From assembly GCA_052388455.1 (NCBI GenBank), contig JBQTIA010000084.1:1-27157 (forward strand): a stretch of DNA of 27,157 bases. Reading direction: 5' to 3'. The stretch comes from CAZSNH01 sp052388455. Its GTDB lineage: Bacteria; Pseudomonadota; Alphaproteobacteria; Rhizobiales; Hyphomicrobiaceae. The position numbers were made by a program, and so were the translations under genes. Below, in pieces: positions 7,763 through 15,823 of this stretch (position 1 is its first letter; each line of letters begins with the position of its first letter). The notes below the pieces were generated by a model that worked only from the letters and a program-made list of their open reading frames with translations, was not told the origin of the DNA and did no database searches.

Positions 7763-7778
7763 AGCACAGGTCGTGCCA
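7763..7778 (-). promoter_or_regulatory. Candidate sigma-54 (-24/-12) promoter for the transferase gene
   Basis: The minus strand reads TGGCACGACCTGTGCT. The family consensus is TGGCACG-N4-TTGCW; the invariant GG and GC are present with the required 10 bases between them, and only one base of the -12 element differs. It lies about 48 bases before the start codon at 7715, in the 88-base gap after the glycosyltransferase gene. Use by RpoN is inferred. Confidence 0.5.
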
Positions 7779-7803
7779 CGCCGCGCCAGCGGCATAGTCA
7801 GGG

Positions 7804-8970
7804 TTAGGATTGCGTTAATGCGTCATCCGCCAGCCTGTCGGTCGAGGCAGGCGTGGTCTGGAAAGCGAGAATGCCGCTCGTCATCGCCTCGACGGTGAAC
7901 CGCCGTGCGACCAAAGCCTCGAGGTCGCGGGCCCTGGCACGAGCGCCTTCGGCGTCGTCGAGGTACCCGATCATGGCGGCCGCGAGCGCGCTTGCATCGC
8001 CCGGCGCCACGAGCCGGTTGTCGGTGCCGGCCACCATTTCCGGAATGCCGCCGACATCGGTCGCCAGCAGAGGCAGTCCGGCCGCCGCCGCCTCCAGCAC
8101 GATGTAGGGAAAGCTCTCGGCGCGAGACGGGACGACGAGGCAGCGTCCCAAACTGAACGCCTGGCGCGCCGGCAAGGCTCCGGTGAAGCGGACGGCGTGC
8201 TGCAGGTCGAGCCGCTCGCAATCCGCCTTGAACGTCGCGGCGTCCGGGCCGTCGCCGACGATGACGGCACGCGCGGGGTACGTGCGGTTGACAAGAGCCA
8301 GTGCGTGGAGAAGCACATCGACGCCCTTCAAGTGGCGTAACTCGCCGACGAACAGGAACTCGGCGGCGTCCTCGTCGGGAACCGCTGCGAAGAAGTCGCC
8401 GGGAGCAAGCCCGTTGGGAATGATCCGCCACGCCATGCGGCCGAGCCCGATGCGCTGCTCGTAGGTTCGTCTCGCGAAATCGCTTTCGAAGACGATGCCG
8501 TCGGTGACGCGACCGAGCACCTTTTCCAATCCGAGGTAAAGGCGCCCTTCGGCGGATCGGGGATCGAAATGCAGCGAACCGCCGTGCGGAGTGTAGAAGC
8601 AGCGCGGCCGGTTGGAGGAGAGCGCGAGAGCCGCGGCGGCCAGCCGGGCGAAGGCGCCGCCCTTCGCACCATGACCGTGCAACACGTCTGCCGGGAGTCG
8701 CCGCGCGATGCGGCTGGTCGTGTACGCCGCGGCCAGGTCCCCGAGGCCCGGCTGTCGGCGCATGGGGATGAGATGCAACCCGAGAGCGAGGTGCGGTTCG
8801 ATCGCCGCGAAGCGCGGGGCGGTCAGGCGGTCGCCGGTCGAACTGTCGGCGACGATGCCGACCGCGTGACCGCGGCGGCTCTCCTCGCCGGCGAGGTCGA
8901 GCACGTGGCGGAAGAGGCCGCCGACCGGTGCCCTGAGACAGTGGAGAATACGAAGCGGGCGACGGTCCAT
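7804..8970 (-). CDS. Glycosyltransferase family 4
   Basis: This 388-residue cytoplasmic enzyme has the GT-B fold of retaining GT4 transferases. The N-terminal domain has the glycine loop RAPVGGLFRHV (13-23) and HGHGAKGGAFARL (98-110). The C-terminal nucleotide-sugar domain has IPNGL (184-188), FVGELRHLKGVDVLL (207-221), VGDGPD (238-243) and the EX7E motif with Glu285 and Glu293 in SRAESFPYIVLEA. It should add one sugar to the polyprenyl-linked repeat unit. It begins 38 bases after the export gene with a GGAG site 5 bases before the ATG, so it is co-transcribed with it. It is the only clear elongating glycosyltransferase in the locus, so the repeat unit is either very short or partly built by genes elsewhere. 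Confidence 0.92.
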   Translation of the reverse strand: MDRRPLRILHCLRAPVGGLFRHVLDLAGEESRRGHAVGIVADSSTGDRLTAPRFAAIEPHLALGLHLIPMRRQPGLGDLAAAYTTSRIARRLPADVLHGHGAKGGAFARLAAAALALSSNRPRCFYTPHGGSLHFDPRSAEGRLYLGLEKVLGRVTDGIVFESDFARRTYEQRIGLGRMAWRIIPNGLAPGDFFAAVPDEDAAEFLFVGELRHLKGVDVLLHALALVNRTYPARAVIVGDGPDAATFKADCERLDLQHAVRFTGALPARQAFSLGRCLVVPSRAESFPYIVLEAAAAGLPLLATDVGGIPEMVAGTDNRLVAPGDASALAAAMIGYLDDAEGARARARDLEALVARRFTVEAMTSGILAFQTTPASTDRLADDALTQS

Positions 8971-9008
8971 AGGGCTCCAGCGGGCGCGGGATGCGCGCTC
9001 CGATAGGA

Positions 9009-9731
9009 TCAGAAGAACCGTTCGAAAACGTAAACCGTGTCGCCGGGAAAGACGACATAGTCGGACGGCGCCTCGATCTGCTCGACGAAGCCGTTGATCC
9101 GCCGTGAGATGCGGAACTTGCGGCTGCTGGCGCGCTCCGAGTAGCCGCCGGCGATGGCGATGGCCGTTTCAACCGTCATGCCAGAGACGTAGGGGTACTG
9201 GCCGGCGTTCTTGACCTCGCCGAGGATGAAGAACGGACGGTTCTGCTGCATGTCGACCGTCACCTGCGGATCGCGCACGTACTCGGCGGCGAGTTCGCGC
9301 CGGATGACGTGTTCGAGGTCCTGCGTGGTGCGTCCGCGGGCGTGCACGTTGCCGATCAGCGGCACGGTGATGTTGCCGTCGTGGTCGACGGTGTAGCCGC
9401 GCGAGAGGTTCGGCTGGCCGTAGACGAAGACGCGGAGCCGGTCGCCGGAATCGAGCAGATAAGGCCCGTCCGTGTCGGCGACGGCCTGCGGACCGTTGAA
9501 GGCGGCCGGCACCACCGGGGGCAAGCCGAAGCTTTCCTGGCTGGCCGTATGCACCGGATTATCAGGACCAGCCTCGACGGGTCCGGCGTCGGCCGGCATC
9601 GAGATCGCCTGGACGATCGATCCGGCGGCGGCCTCGACCGCGACGAACGGGTCGCTGGCACAGCCCTGAAGCGACAGCAGGGCCGCGCCACAGAGGGGGG
9701 CCAGCTTGAGCAATGAACGGCGGAGTGACAT
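9009..9731 (-). CDS. Polysaccharide export outer-membrane lipoprotein (Wza/HfsD-like)
   Basis: This 240-residue protein has a lipoprotein signal peptide with lipobox LQGC (Cys24), so it should be anchored in the outer membrane. A poly-export domain (about 90-175: YLLDSGDRLRVFVYGQ, VDHDGNITVPLIGNVHARG, DPQVTVDM) is followed by one SLBB domain (178-235: FFILGEVKNAGQYPYVSGMT, AIAGGYSERAS). Proteins of this type form the export channel for capsule, exopolysaccharide or holdfast polymers. It is shorter than Wza, which has more SLBB repeats. The ATG at 9731 is chosen because the signal peptide begins there; an in-frame TTG 39 bases upstream is less likely. No strong ribosome site is seen. It heads the leftward arm and diverges from the co-polymerase gene. 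Confidence 0.9.
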   Translation of the reverse strand: MSLRRSLLKLAPLCGAALLSLQGCASDPFVAVEAAAGSIVQAISMPADAGPVEAGPDNPVHTASQESFGLPPVVPAAFNGPQAVADTDGPYLLDSGDRLRVFVYGQPNLSRGYTVDHDGNITVPLIGNVHARGRTTQDLEHVIRRELAAEYVRDPQVTVDMQQNRPFFILGEVKNAGQYPYVSGMTVETAIAIAGGYSERASSRKFRISRRINGFVEQIEAPSDYVVFPGDTVYVFERFF

Positions 9732-9893
9732 GGGACTGCAAATCCTGACTGACAGTGACGCCTGTCCCAAGTTCTATCCGTCGAAGATTAAGAAAAACTG
9801 AGTGCCTGTCTTTTTTCGGCACAGTTAAGGAATTGCTTACCGGCCATCGCTCTAATTCGAATCACGGATTGATGAACTCTCAGAGACCGGATC
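9732..9893. promoter_or_regulatory. Divergent control region of the polysaccharide locus
   Basis: The 162 bases between the export gene (minus) and co-polymerase gene (plus) must carry promoters for both arms. Two dyads stand out: GACAG-N6-CTGTC at 9751-9766, and a larger imperfect dyad at 9796-9826 (AACTG..TGCC with GGCACAGTT) around a T-run. GCCTGTC occurs in both (9760-9766 and 9804-9810). They could be operator half-sites. No confident -35/-10 pair was found. Confidence 0.5.
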
Positions 9894-12092
9894 ATGCGCG
9901 CCAGCTCCCACGCCTCGCCGGACGATATCGACATCACATCGGTCTGGTCAGCCCTCAAGCGGAGCCTGCCGCGGCTCCTGCTGCTCAGCCTGCTTGCAGG
10001 CGCTCTGACCTGGGGCGTGCTGTCGATGATGGCGGCCCGCTACGTCTCGGAAGCCCAGCTCGCGATCATCGCCAAGGGTGCCTCGGTCGATCCGTTCCGC
10101 GATCCGCGCCGCGAGGGGTCGGGACCGGATTCGGTGGCGGTTCGCATGGACAAGGAAGCGGTGAACACGCACGTGCGCGCGCTGCTCTCTGCCGATCTCG
10201 GGCAGAAGATCATCGCCGAGCTGCAACTCGACGCCCGGCCGGAGTTCAACAGCGCCGCCGGCAGTCCCGACATGCTGTCCGCGATGCTGCGCATGGCCGG
10301 CATGGACGGTCCTAAGCCCGGCGAGACCGACCAGGACCGGACGCTCGCCAGCTATTTCCGCCAGCTCGAGGTATTCTCCCCGAAGGAAAGCCGCTCGATC
10401 GTCGTGCGCTTCACGTCGAGTGATCCGGAACTCGCCAAAACCGTCGCCAATCGCGTGGCGGAAATATACCGGGAGTCGCTCGCCACCCAGAGTGTCACCG
10501 AATCCAATCAGGCGCAGAACGACCTGGAGCCGAAAATCGCCAAGCTCCGCGACGAGGTGGCGGCGGCCGAAGCCGAGGCCGAGCGCTTCCGCGGCGAAGC
10601 CAACATCTTCAAGGGCGGCAACCAGTCGACGGGCCTCAACGAGCAGCAGCTCGGCGAGTTGACCGCCGAGCTGACCCGCGCGAAGGCGGCCCGCAGCGAA
10701 GCCGAATCCCGCGCTCGGCAGGCGCGCGAAATGATGACGGCGGGGACGGCCGACGTGCTGCCGGACGTGCAGAAATCGCCGTTGATGCAGAACCTGGTGC
10801 AGCAGCGCGTTCGCCTGGAGCGCGAGGTGGCGGAGGTCTCTGCCGCTCTGCTGCCGGGTCATCCGCGCATGCGCCAGATCACATCGGAGCTGACCGGCCT
10901 CAAGAAGCAGATCAGCGCCGAGGTGGCCAAGGTCGTCGACAGTCTCGAAAAAGAGGCCAAGGTCGCGGCCCTGCGCGAGGCGTCGATCGACAAGAGCCTG
11001 AGCGAGATCAAGTCGCGCGTCGTCGCCGTCGCTCCCGACGAAGTCAAGTTGCGAAGCCTGGAGGCTGGCGCCAAATCCAAACGCGAGGAGCTGGAAAGCC
11101 TGCTCGCCAAATATGAATCGGCCCGCGCTCTGGCCACCAGCCAGGCGGTTCCCGTCGAAGCCCGCATCATCACCCAGGCGCGCGCGTCGAGCGTGCCGGT
11201 CTGGCCGAAGAAGACGCAGCTTTCGCTGCTGACCTCCTTCGCAACCCTGCTGATCGGCATGGCACTCTCCGTTACCGGCGCCCTGCTGCGCGGTGCCCGC
11301 CGTCAGGACCCATCGCAGACCCTCAAGGAGCCGGTCGCGGCTCGCGGCAGGCCGTCGCGCGCCGAGCCGAGCCTCGCGGCCGTGTCGACCGCGCCCGCTG
11401 CGAAGGTGAGCGACATCGGCGGAGACCGGATGCTCCGCATGTCGTCGGTCGGCCCCATCGCGGCCCACCTCGAAACGCATGGGCCTTCGAGCGGCGGTTG
11501 CCGGGCGCTCGTGGTCGGCGAAAGCGGCGCCATCGATGCCGGCGGCGAAGCCATCGCGCTGGTCAAGGCGCTGGCCGAGCGCGGTCATGCCACCATACTC
11601 ATCGACTGGAGTCCGGATGGCTCCGGCCTGGCCCAGAAGCTCGGCATCAATCGCACGCCGGGTTTCACCGAGATGCTCGACGGCACCGCCAAGTTCGAGG
11701 ACGTCGTGCAGCGGCTCGCAGACAGCGAAGCGCACGTGATCGCCTCCGGCGTGGCGCAGCCCTACGCGACCGACGGCCCCGATCCCGATCAGATCAACCT
11801 CGTGCTCGACGCGCTGGATGAAGCCTATCGGTTCATCGTGGTGGTTGGCCCGCACGAAGCCGCGCGCAGCCTGTTCGAGTCCATCGAAGGCCGCTTCGAC
11901 GCCGGCATCACGGTCAGCGACGGCAAGCGGCGGGTGACTGTCATCCAGGATCCGCCGGGGACGTTCCTCGGCTACGAGGTGGCCGACATCGAGTTGATCC
12001 GCTTCGAGCGCAAGGACGGCGGTCCAGCGGGCGTGCAGCGCATCGTGCGCGGCAAGCCTGTCGCATCCGCCATCGAAGTTCGACCCATCTGA
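9894..12092 (+). CDS. Wzz/Wzc-type polysaccharide co-polymerase with degenerate kinase domain
   Basis: This 732-residue inner-membrane protein should control chain length and link the polymerase to the Wza-like export channel. It has a first membrane helix (about 25-46), a periplasmic Wzz domain with long coiled-coil segments rich in Glu, Ala, Lys and Arg (about 195-420), and a second helix (about 443-465). The cytoplasmic part (530-700) aligns with the BY-kinase fold but lacks the active site: the P-loop position reads VVGESGAIDAGGEA without the GKS/T lysine, and the second Walker segment reads ILIDWSPDGSG instead of a DxDLR-type motif. There is no tyrosine-rich tail. It is therefore probably a pseudokinase, comparable to HfsA plus HfsB of holdfast loci fused in one chain. 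The start has only a weak GAGA site. The deacetylase follows 58 bases later. Confidence 0.88.
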   Translation: MRASSHASPDDIDITSVWSALKRSLPRLLLLSLLAGALTWGVLSMMAARYVSEAQLAIIAKGASVDPFRDPRREGSGPDSVAVRMDKEAVNTHVRALLSADLGQKIIAELQLDARPEFNSAAGSPDMLSAMLRMAGMDGPKPGETDQDRTLASYFRQLEVFSPKESRSIVVRFTSSDPELAKTVANRVAEIYRESLATQSVTESNQAQNDLEPKIAKLRDEVAAAEAEAERFRGEANIFKGGNQSTGLNEQQLGELTAELTRAKAARSEAESRARQAREMMTAGTADVLPDVQKSPLMQNLVQQRVRLEREVAEVSAALLPGHPRMRQITSELTGLKKQISAEVAKVVDSLEKEAKVAALREASIDKSLSEIKSRVVAVAPDEVKLRSLEAGAKSKREELESLLAKYESARALATSQAVPVEARIITQARASSVPVWPKKTQLSLLTSFATLLIGMALSVTGALLRGARRQDPSQTLKEPVAARGRPSRAEPSLAAVSTAPAAKVSDIGGDRMLRMSSVGPIAAHLETHGPSSGGCRALVVGESGAIDAGGEAIALVKALAERGHATILIDWSPDGSGLAQKLGINRTPGFTEMLDGTAKFEDVVQRLADSEAHVIASGVAQPYATDGPDPDQINLVLDALDEAYRFIVVVGPHEAARSLFESIEGRFDAGITVSDGKRRVTVIQDPPGTFLGYEVADIELIRFERKDGGPAGVQRIVRGKPVASAIEVRPI

Positions 12093-12150
12093 TCGCCAAT
12101 TCGGCGTCGAATGGGCCGGCATTGCGTGAGACATACCAGCGAGCCCTAAT

Positions 12151-13212
12151 GTGAGCCGCAGCACCACCCGATTGCTCAAGGCCGCACTGGCGGCGCTGCA
12201 TTACAGCGGCGCCGACAGCCTCGCCGCGCCGTTGTCCGGCGGGGCCGGCGTCATTTTCATGCTGCATCAGGTGACGCCCGATCCGGTCAAGGATTTCGAG
12301 CCGAACCGTATTCTGAGGATCACGCCCGCTTTCCTCGAGACGGTGGTGCGGCACATCCTCGACGCCGGGTTCGAGCCGATCGCGATGGACCGGCTTCCGG
12401 AGCGTCTTGCCGGCGGGGAAGCGCAGCGCCCCTTCGCCTGCTTCACTTTCGACGACGGCTATCGCGACAACCGCGACCATGCACTGCCGATCTTCCAGCG
12501 CTACGGCGTGCCTTTCACCATCTATGTGCCGAGCGCCTTTGCCGACGGCGAGGGCGACCTCTGGTGGTTGACGCTCGAAGCAGCCATCGCCCGGCTCGAT
12601 GCGGTTGCCATCGACATGCAGGGGGCGACGCGGGAATTCGCGACCGGAACCGCCACTGCCAAGGCCAAGGCCTTCCATGCGATCTACTGGTGGCTGCGCG
12701 GCGAGCCCGAGCGTCGCGCGCGATCCGCCGTTGCCGGGCTGGCGCACAAGGCCGGATATTCGCCGAACACGCTCTGCCGCTCACTGGTGATGGACTGGAG
12801 CGAGCTTCGGACCCTGGCCAGGGAGCCGCTCGTTACGATCGGCGCGCATACCTGCACGCACTATGCGCTGGCGAAGCTCGATGCCGTCGAGGCGCGGCAG
12901 GAAATGTCGGACAGTATCACGCGCATCGAACATGAGATCGGCCGGCCCTGTCGACATTTCAGCTATCCCTATGGCGACGAGGGAAGCGCGGGCGAGCGCG
13001 AATTCCAGATCGCACGCGAGCTTGGCGTGGCGACCGCAGTGACCACCCGAAAGGGATTGATCACCGCCGCGCACGCCACCCGATTGACGGCCCTGCCCCG
13101 CCTGTCGCTCAACGGCGACTTCCAGGACGAGCGGTATCTCAAGGTGCTGCTGTCGGGTGTGCCGTTCGCGCTCCGCGATGGCGTGCGCCGCGCCCTGGGG
13201 CGCGCGGCATGA
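12151..13212 (+). CDS. Polysaccharide deacetylase, NodB-homology family
   Basis: This 353-residue enzyme should remove acetyl groups from N-acetylated sugars of the exported polymer. The NodB domain shows motif 1 TFDDGYRDN (99-107; Asp101/Asp102), the zinc-binding H-x3-H of motif 2 in GAHTCTHYAL (His233, His237) and motif 3 SYPYGD (271-276). A roughly 100-residue insertion lies between motifs 1 and 2, as in several long family members. No signal peptide is evident, so it may act in the cytoplasm or at the membrane. The start is GTG; an ATG two bases upstream is out of frame and stops at once. It follows the co-polymerase gene in the same direction and is probably co-transcribed, as HfsH-type deacetylases are with holdfast genes. 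Confidence 0.9.
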   Translation: MSRSTTRLLKAALAALHYSGADSLAAPLSGGAGVIFMLHQVTPDPVKDFEPNRILRITPAFLETVVRHILDAGFEPIAMDRLPERLAGGEAQRPFACFTFDDGYRDNRDHALPIFQRYGVPFTIYVPSAFADGEGDLWWLTLEAAIARLDAVAIDMQGATREFATGTATAKAKAFHAIYWWLRGEPERRARSAVAGLAHKAGYSPNTLCRSLVMDWSELRTLAREPLVTIGAHTCTHYALAKLDAVEARQEMSDSITRIEHEIGRPCRHFSYPYGDEGSAGEREFQIARELGVATAVTTRKGLITAAHATRLTALPRLSLNGDFQDERYLKVLLSGVPFALRDGVRRALGRAA

Positions 13213-13230
13213 CACGGCGTCCCCTGATGG

Positions 13231-13440
13231 CTATGGCCGGTCTGGCCTCTGCATCCAGCTCACGATGGCGCCGGCGGGTATGACCCAGGCCAGCCCGGCG
13301 ACGATGTAATACAAGAGTTCAGCGGCCTTCGAACCGTTGACTTGCAGCACCATGGCCGCCGCCATGGCCAGCAGGGCATAAAGAGAGAGAAAGACCAGCA
13401 GGACGACGGCTCCGGTCAGCTTGCGCGCGCGTTGAGACAT
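13231..13440 (-). CDS. DUF2842 small membrane protein
   Basis: This 69-residue protein has two membrane helices (about 9-33 and 40-62) with a basic N-terminus (MSQRARKLTG). Length and pattern match DUF2842, a family found mainly in alphaproteobacteria with no known function. It converges with the deacetylase gene (18 bases between stops) and diverges from ctaA. GGAA lies about 9 bases before the ATG. A role near cytochrome oxidase assembly is suggested only by the neighbouring gene. Confidence 0.8.
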   Translation of the reverse strand: MSQRARKLTGAVVLLVFLSLYALLAMAAAMVLQVNGSKAAELLYYIVAGLAWVIPAGAIVSWMQRPDRP

Positions 13441-13495
13441 TTCGATGTTTCCGCAGTGTGACGCTGGCGCCGTGCGGCTTTATCTGTCAGCCGCA

Positions 13496-13524
13496 TTGAA
13501 TGCTATGGCCACACTGACTATCAC
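13496..13524 (+). promoter_or_regulatory. Candidate sigma-70 promoter for ctaA-mtnA
   Basis: TTGAAT (13496-13501) and TATCAC (13519-13524) are separated by 17 bases, each matching 4 of 6 consensus positions. Transcription would begin near 13531, after the longer possible ctaA start sites, which supports the ATG at 13574. Confidence 0.4.
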
Positions 13525-13573
13525 ACTCGGCAGCAGGTTCGGCGGGGCCAACGGTCACGGCACGGGGAAAGGC

Positions 13574-14662
13574 ATGGCAAGCGTCAGTCGTATTCCGCAG
13601 GATTCAGTGGGTTCGGATCGGGCGGTGGCGCGCTGGCTCTGGTTCGTCGCTGCGCTCGTGTTCGCCATGGTCGTCGTCGGGGGGGCGACCCGGCTGACCG
13701 ACAGCGGGCTCTCGATCACCGAATGGAAACCGATCCTCGGGGCCGTGCCGCCGCTCTCGCACGCGGACTGGGAGACCGCCTTCCAGAAGTACCGGCAGAT
13801 TCCCGAGTACCACCATGTCAACAAGGGTATGAGTCTTGATGAGTTCAAGTTCATCTTCTGGTGGGAATGGGCGCACCGCTTTCTCGGCCGTCTCGTCGGT
13901 TTCGCCTTTGCCATCCCGCTGGCGGTCTTCTGGTTACGCGGCGCGCTGCGGCCGGGGGGCGGTACGAAATATCTCGGCTTGCTCGGCCTCGGCGCGCTGC
14001 AGGGCGGCATCGGCTGGTACATGGTCAGCTCCGGCCTCGTCGAGCGCGTGGATGTCAGCCAATACCGGCTGGCGCTGCATCTCGGCGTCGCCTTCCTGAT
14101 CCTCGGCTGCCTCGTCTGGCTGGCGCTCGACCTCGCACCGTCCGATCCCGACTTGGCGCGGTCGCAGGTGACGACGGCGCAGAAGACATTGGCGGCCGTG
14201 CTGGTCGCCGCCGTGTTCCTGCAAGTGCTGCTCGGGGCGCTGGTGGCCGGGTTGAAGGCCGGACTCGCATTCAACACCTGGCCGGACATGAACGGCGAAC
14301 TCATTCCATCCGGGATCGCCGAGCTGTCGCCTTGGTATCTCAATCTGTTTGAGAACGTGGCTGCGGTGCAGTTCAACCATCGGGTCATGGCCTATGTCGT
14401 GACCGGGCTGGCGCTGGCCAACCTGTGGCTCATGTGGGGCCACGTCTCGTCGCGGTTACGCCGTTCTGCCGTCATTGTCACTGCGACCGTGCTGCTCCAG
14501 GCCGTGCTCGGCATCGCCACGCTTCTGATGGCCGTGCCGCTGTGGCTCGGCCTCGTACATCAGGCCGGTGCCGCGGTTCTGCTCGCACTAGCGGTCCGAC
14601 ATTGGCATCTGGTGCGTCGCGCAGAAAGCCGCTCTCTCCAGCCGTTGGCAAGCACCCTATGA
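13574..14662 (+). CDS. ctaA: Heme A synthase (COX15/CtaA)
   Basis: This 362-residue, eight-helix inner-membrane enzyme oxidises the C8 methyl of heme O to a formyl group, giving heme A for aa3-type cytochrome oxidase. The four conserved heme-ligand histidines are visible: His101 (WWEWAHRFLGR), His169 (RLALHLG), His269 (QFNHRVMAY) and His329 (GLVHQAG). Other signatures are VGGATRLTDSGLSITEWKP (35-53) and FNTWPDMNG (233-241). The start at 13574 is preferred over in-frame starts back to 13445 because GGGGAAAGG precedes it, the length fits the family, and the candidate promoter lies between them. The stop codon overlaps the mtnA start (ATGA), so the two are translationally coupled. It is typical alphaproteobacterial type 2 heme A synthase. 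Confidence 0.95.
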   Translation: MASVSRIPQDSVGSDRAVARWLWFVAALVFAMVVVGGATRLTDSGLSITEWKPILGAVPPLSHADWETAFQKYRQIPEYHHVNKGMSLDEFKFIFWWEWAHRFLGRLVGFAFAIPLAVFWLRGALRPGGGTKYLGLLGLGALQGGIGWYMVSSGLVERVDVSQYRLALHLGVAFLILGCLVWLALDLAPSDPDLARSQVTTAQKTLAAVLVAAVFLQVLLGALVAGLKAGLAFNTWPDMNGELIPSGIAELSPWYLNLFENVAAVQFNHRVMAYVVTGLALANLWLMWGHVSSRLRRSAVIVTATVLLQAVLGIATLLMAVPLWLGLVHQAGAAVLLALAVRHWHLVRRAESRSLQPLASTL

Positions 14663-15756
14663 AAATCAACGGTCAACCCTATCGGACGATCTGGGCCGAG
14701 CGCGACGGGCACACGGTCGGCGTCATCGATCAGACTCGGCTGCCACACCGTTTCGAGACCCTGCGGCTCACCACCGTCGAAGATGCCGCTCACGCCATTC
14801 TTTCCATGCAGGTGCGCGGCGCACCGCTGATCGGCGCGACGGCGGCCTATGGCGTGGCGCTAGCAATGACTGCGGACGCCTCGGATGCTTCCCTCGAAGC
14901 CGCGACTGCGCTGCTCGCCAAGCAGCGGCCCACCGCCATCAATCTGCGCTGGGCGCTGAACGAAATGCGCGGGAGCCTTGCGTCCCTTGCGCCCGCTCAA
15001 CGCGCTGCGGCCGCCTATCGTCGCGCCGGAGAAATCTGCGACGAGGACGTGGAGATGTGCCGTCGTATCGGAGTGCATGGGCTGGACATCATCAAAGCGA
15101 AGGCGGCGGCGAAGCGGCCCGGGGAGCCCGTCAACATTCTCACCCACTGCAACGCCGGATGGCTCGCTTGCGTGGATTGGGGCACCGCCACCTCGCCGAT
15201 CTATCACGCGCACGATGCTCGCATTCCCGTTCATGTCTGGGTCGACGAGACGCGGCCGCGCAATCAGGGCGCCGCGCTGACGGCCTTCGAGCTGAACAGC
15301 CACGGTGTACCGCACACCATCGTCGCCGACAACGCGGGCGGGCATCTGATGCAGAAGGGGCTCGTCGATCTCTGTATCGTCGGCACCGATCGCGTGACGG
15401 CCGAAGGAGACGTCGCCAACAAGATCGGCACCTATCTCCAGGCGCTCGCGGCGCACGACAACGGCGTGCCCTTCTACGTCGCGCTGCCGCACTCGACCAT
15501 CGACTGGACGCTGAGTGACAGCGCTACCATCCCCATAGAGGAGCGCTCGGCCGAGGAAGTGCTGAAGATGCAGGGGCGTCTCGCGAGCGGCGAGGTGGTG
15601 ACCGTCGACATCGCCTCGCCGGGCTCGCCCGCCGCCAACCCGGCCTTTGACGTGACGCCCGCTCGCCTCGTCACCGGCCTCATCACCGAGCGCGGCGTTA
15701 CATCCGCCACGCGCGAGGGCCTTTTCAGACTCTATCCGGAGCGGCGGGGGGCGTAA
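14659..15756 (+). CDS. mtnA: S-methyl-5-thioribose-1-phosphate isomerase
   Basis: This 365-residue cytoplasmic enzyme converts 5-methylthioribose-1-phosphate to 5-methylthioribulose-1-phosphate, recycling the methylthioadenosine left by polyamine and other S-adenosylmethionine reactions. It has the eIF2B-alpha-like fold with the MtnA-specific residues: RGAPLIGATAAYG (53-65), Cys164 in THCNAGWLA, Asp244 in VGTDRVTAEGDVANKIGTY, and a PHSTIDW segment. Length is normal. The start overlaps the ctaA stop by 4 bases. A fuculose-aldolase-like gene lies 620 bases downstream, which points to the DHAP-shunt version of methionine salvage rather than the MtnBCD route. No mtnP or mtnK is in the window. Confidence 0.95.
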   Translation: MKINGQPYRTIWAERDGHTVGVIDQTRLPHRFETLRLTTVEDAAHAILSMQVRGAPLIGATAAYGVALAMTADASDASLEAATALLAKQRPTAINLRWALNEMRGSLASLAPAQRAAAAYRRAGEICDEDVEMCRRIGVHGLDIIKAKAAAKRPGEPVNILTHCNAGWLACVDWGTATSPIYHAHDARIPVHVWVDETRPRNQGAALTAFELNSHGVPHTIVADNAGGHLMQKGLVDLCIVGTDRVTAEGDVANKIGTYLQALAAHDNGVPFYVALPHSTIDWTLSDSATIPIEERSAEEVLKMQGRLASGEVVTVDIASPGSPAANPAFDVTPARLVTGLITERGVTSATREGLFRLYPERRGA

Positions 15757-15773
15757 AATTGAGAGCCGGAGAT

Positions 15774-15795
15774 GCAATGCAAGTGCAATGCAAGT
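15774..15795. repeat. 11-base perfect tandem repeat before the toxin-antitoxin genes
   Basis: GCAATGCAAGT occurs twice head to tail between the mtnA stop and the antitoxin start. An 8-base palindrome ATCATGAT follows at 15816-15823, directly before the antitoxin ATG. These could be binding sites for the antitoxin, which usually represses its own operon. Confidence 0.75.
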
Positions 15796-15823
15796 GAGTT
15801 TGCCGCGCTCATAACATCATGAT

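Noticed and set aside
9894..12092. Annotation as active tyrosine autokinase
   Set aside because: The P-loop lysine, the second Walker motif and the tyrosine tail are missing.
9948..12179. Long open frame on the minus strand opposite the co-polymerase gene
   Set aside because: Its product has no family motifs, while the plus strand has a full Wzz-type protein; long antisense frames are expected at this GC content.
13445..13573. Longer N-terminus for heme A synthase
   Set aside because: The extra 43 residues are not family-like, and a candidate promoter and a better ribosome site favour the ATG at 13574.
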